DNA from: Chloroflexota bacterium
GTDB taxonomy: Bacteria > Chloroflexota > Anaerolineae > Anaerolineales > Anaerolineaceae
Reading direction: 5' to 3'
DNA length: 64,000 bases
NCBI GenBank assembly: GCA_021825925.1
Contig: JAKAFP010000003.1
Coordinates: forward strand, 372,001 to 436,000
The position numbers and the translations under genes are program-made. The notes below the pieces were generated by a model. The model saw only the letters and a program-made list of their open reading frames with translations, made no database searches and was not told the DNA's origin. Shown here piece by piece: positions 61,748 to 64,000 of this stretch. Numbering within the stretch: the first letter of the stretch is position 1; each line of letters begins with the position of its first letter.

Positions 61748-62509
61748 TTATTTGATGAAATAGAGCAATGCCACAACCAATCCGATGCCCACCACCATCC
61801 AACGCAGCACAGAAGCATTGACTTTGCTTGCCAGCTTGCCGCCGGCAGCACCACCGGCCAGGGCGCTGATCATCATGACCAGTGCTACACCCCACAGAAC
61901 CTGACCTGAAAAGAGAAACACAGCTGCTGCGGCGACGTTGGCAGAAAGGGCAATGGCCTGTTTAAGTGCGTTCAACCTTGTCAGTGAATCGTTGTAAAAA
62001 AGGCCAAGCACAGCCAGCACGATCACGCTTAGCCCTGCCCCAAAATATCCCCCATAGGCGGCGGCCAGCCCAACCGGTAAAACGGCAAATATTTTTTCTT
62101 GCTTATTGACCTCACCCTCAGTGGATTTGCGCTTCAGCCACTTTTTGAGCGGTTCTCCCACTGCAAGCAACAAGCTGGCGAGCAGGATCAGCCAAGGGAC
62201 CAACCCCTTGAACAACCGTTCACCGGTGTGCAAGAGTAAGAAAGCTCCCCCCAATCCTCCCAGCAGCCCTGCAGGCACCAACACCCACAAGCGTTTTATC
62301 TGTTTCTTGAGCAGATCACGCTGGGCATAGGTGGCGCCAAAGTAGCCTGGGCAGAGTGCCACCGTGTTGGTGACATTGGCAACCACAGCCGGCAGGCCAA
62401 AAGCAGTCAACAGCGGAAAGGTGATTAAAGTGCCGCCGCCAGCCATGGCGTTCACCATCCCGGCTGCAAAAGCGCCCAACCCTGCCAATGCGTATTGAAG
62501 AAGTGTCAT
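61748..62509 (-). CDS. TauE/SafE family permease
   Basis: 253 residues from ATG 62509. Seven to eight hydrophobic segments; the family motif is AGMVNAMAGGGTLITFPLLTAFGLPAVVAN, and the second half has AAAYGGYFGAGLSV and the typical RLNALKQAIAL. The family exports organosulfonates or sulfite-like anions. The actual substrate is unknown. Confidence 0.92.
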   Translation of the reverse strand: MTLLQYALAGLGAFAAGMVNAMAGGGTLITFPLLTAFGLPAVVANVTNTVALCPGYFGATYAQRDLLKKQIKRLWVLVPAGLLGGLGGAFLLLHTGERLFKGLVPWLILLASLLLAVGEPLKKWLKRKSTEGEVNKQEKIFAVLPVGLAAAYGGYFGAGLSVIVLAVLGLFYNDSLTRLNALKQAIALSANVAAAAVFLFSGQVLWGVALVMMISALAGGAAGGKLASKVNASVLRWMVVGIGLVVALLYFIK

Positions 62510-62545
62510 GTGGTTGTCACCCAATTTGTTTCTGGCTTGTTATTT

Positions 62546-62577
62546 AAAAGCCGTGACCTATTATGCCACGGCTTTTT
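62546..62577 (-). terminator. Aldo-keto reductase terminator
   Basis: AAAAGCCGTG and CACGGCTTTTT form a 10-bp stem with a T run on the minus strand. Confidence 0.88.
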
Positions 62578-62595
62578 GATGAATCCTGTAGAGAA

Positions 62596-63579
62596 TTATC
62601 CGTTCAGGTTTTTCTTGTAATTAGAGAGAATTTCCTCAATGCGATTCATGACATCCGGTGTCAATTTTTCAACTACTTCCATGGCTTTCATATTCTCGTG
62701 CATCTGTTCCACACGGCTGGCGCCGGTGATAACGGTGCTGACATTCGGGTTCTTCAAGCACCAGGCGATGGCCATCTTGGATAAGGAAACACCGATATCG
62801 TCTGCCAATTTTCCAAGCTGCTTTACTTTTTCAAGGGCTTCCTGGTCGGTAAATTTTTCACGCAGCCATTCATAACCTGAAAGGGCGCCACGGGAATCAG
62901 CCGGAATGCCGTTGTTATACTTGCCTGTTAATAAGCCAGCACCTAAAGGGCTGAAGATTGTGGAACCATAACCATAATCTGCAAACAGGCGGGCATATTC
63001 TTTTTCCATGCGATCGCGCCACAAAAGATTGTACTGAGGTTGTTCCATCACTGGCTTATGCAGGTGATGGCGTTCGGCGATCTCGATGGCAGAAACGATC
63101 TCTGATGCGGACCATTCAGAGGTGCCCCAATAAAGCGCCTTGCCCCACTCGATCAGGTTGTGCATCGCCCAGACAGTTTCCTCTATTGGAGTAGTAGGAT
63201 CTGGTCGGTGGCAAAAAATCAGGTCAATGTAATCCAAGTCAAAGCGTTTTAATGAACCGTTCATGGCTTCGATCAAGCGTTTGCGGTTGAGGGTGTCTTT
63301 TTCATTGATCCCATCATGGAGACCCCAGAAGAATTTAGTTGAGACGAGATAACTTCCGCGCCGCCAGCCCAACTTTTTAAGAGCAGCTCCCATCACTTCT
63401 TCGGATTTGCCCCCTGCGTACACTTCAGCGTTGTCAAAGAAATTGACACCGGCTTGATATGCAATGGACATGGATTCCACAGCGGCATCAACGCCAACCT
63501 GGGTGTGAAAGGTGACCCATGAACCGTAAGAAAGGGCGCTGACGCGCAGCCCGGTTTTTCCCAAATGACGATATTCCAT
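62596..63579 (-). CDS. Aldo/keto reductase (KCNAB-like)
   Basis: 327 residues. The AKR barrel has the catalytic Asp/Tyr in [15 protein letters not shown], Lys in LVSTKFFWG and His in [24 protein letters not shown] and the NADP-binding [14 protein letters not shown] region follow. It resembles voltage-gated K+ channel beta-subunit-like AKRs that reduce aldehydes with NADPH. It is a single-gene unit ended by the terminator at 62546. Confidence 0.95.
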   Translation of the reverse strand: MEYRHLGKTGLRVSALSYGSWVTFHTQVGVDAAVESMSIAYQAGVNFFDNAEVYAGGKSEEVMGAALKKLGWRRGSYLVSTKFFWGLHDGINEKDTLNRKRLIEAMNGSLKRFDLDYIDLIFCHRPDPTTPIEETVWAMHNLIEWGKALYWGTSEWSASEIVSAIEIAERHHLHKPVMEQPQYNLLWRDRMEKEYARLFADYGYGSTIFSPLGAGLLTGKYNNGIPADSRGALSGYEWLREKFTDQEALEKVKQLGKLADDIGVSLSKMAIAWCLKNPNVSTVITGASRVEQMHENMKAMEVVEKLTPDVMNRIEEILSNYKKNLNG

Positions 63580-63654
63580 TAATCCGCTCCTTTTAAGACT
63601 TAATTAGTCTTATTTTATCATCTTCCGATTTGGAAAGCCAAAACAGGTTGGGGT

Positions 63655-64000
63655 TTATTTAACTTCTGCTCTTTTCAATATTTTCTTGATGCGCGTTGCT
63701 TGTGGAGCGGTCATGTGCGGCATTCTTTCCATTAGAATGCCGAGAAATTCCTTGCGGTTGGTGTCGTTTACACATTGCTCTACGCACTCGGCATGTCTGG
63801 GCACGTCGGAGAGTCTGCAGGTGCGCAAGAAGTTCATTAAAAACGGATTCAGTTCGGTCAGAAAAGATGGGGTTGCAGCTGCCACCTGCGACAGGGTTTT
63901 AATACCTGAATCCTGGGTGATGATTGACCCTTGAGAGATGGTTTTGCAGAGCAATTCGCGCTTTTCAAACAGATCCGAAGCAGACAAGGGGGCAATGGTC
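63655..64000 (-). CDS. Unknown protein, C-terminal part (continues beyond the right edge)
   Basis: The frame is open from the right edge to the stop at 63655; about 114 C-terminal residues are visible (SASDLFEKRELLCKTISQG near the start, MTAPQATRIKKILKRAEVK at the end). It is helical, with several Cys. A TTG at 63987 might be mistaken for the start. No family is recognised. Confidence 0.55.
   Translation of the reverse strand, partial: TIAPLSASDLFEKRELLCKTISQGSIITQDSGIKTLSQVAAATPSFLTELNPFLMNFLRTCRLSDVPRHAECVEQCVNDTNRKEFLGILMERMPHMTAPQATRIKKILKRAEVK

Overview
The window looks like a chromosomal stretch from a member of the Chloroflexota, most likely Anaerolineae. This is inferred from gene content and style: many lipoproteins with Thr/Pro-rich linkers, an NBR1-type Ig-like lipoprotein, a C39/TPR protein, a NurA-HerA set, and GxxExxY genes between housekeeping genes. 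No rRNA gene is present to confirm it. Housekeeping genes are moderately GC-rich. Several accessory patches are clearly AT-rich.

Layout. 1-4.5 kb: sbcD, a CorC/HlyC transporter and sbcC in one overlapping minus-strand operon; sbcC runs off the left edge. 4.5-9.8 kb: secreted or membrane proteins (C39 peptidase-like/TPR, PD40 propeller lipoprotein, another lipoprotein, two tandem PHB-depolymerase-like esterases). 9.9-11.9 kb: a Lys-rich 38-aa protein, an array of four related microprotein genes, and a LacI-type regulator whose presumed operator recurs at nearly fixed spacing in front of its own gene and three of the microprotein genes. 12-18.1 kb: methyltransferase, Nudix, dnaK, a GxxExxY element, a PAP2-like protein and xseAB. 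18.1-25 kb: Ig-like lipoprotein, HIT, DUF695-like, CPBP protease, aminotransferase, membrane protein. 25-29.7 kb: a second GxxExxY element and gatCAB with a CAP-domain lipoprotein inside the gene set. 29.8-36.4 kb: glycosyltransferase-like membrane protein, CYTH protein, two tRNA-Ser genes, P-loop kinase-like protein, degenerate MBL-fold protein, mutY with a Nudix domain. 36.5-42.7 kb: rnj, dnaA, an FAD oxidoreductase and a flippase-like protein. 42.8-47.9 kb: alkyltransferase-like protein with an ADP-ribosylglycohydrolase, DUF4173 protein, palindromic repeats, FmdB zinc ribbon, RelE/XRE toxin-antitoxin pair, mntP. 48-54.4 kb: nurA, a HAS-barrel-like gene, herA, a third GxxExxY element, nfeD, a STAS-like protein and DUF1761. 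54.7-64 kb: response regulator, two tandem chemoreceptors, MFS, TauE/SafE, aldo-keto reductase and a partial unknown gene.

Two things stand out. First, the LacI/microprotein array (10.17-11.92 kb) is a compact set of tandem 24-aa genes, each with its own ribosome-binding site. Palindromic operator copies sit exactly 16 nt before the start codons of lacI and two microproteins. I do not recognise the peptide family. Second, three GxxExxY (PD-(D/E)xK-like) genes are each enclosed by their own pair of inverted CACGAAAG/CGCAAAG-type repeats and lie directly against stop codons of neighbouring genes. This is the architecture expected of a small mobile element. DNA-end processing is also well represented (SbcCD, NurA-HerA, ExoVII).
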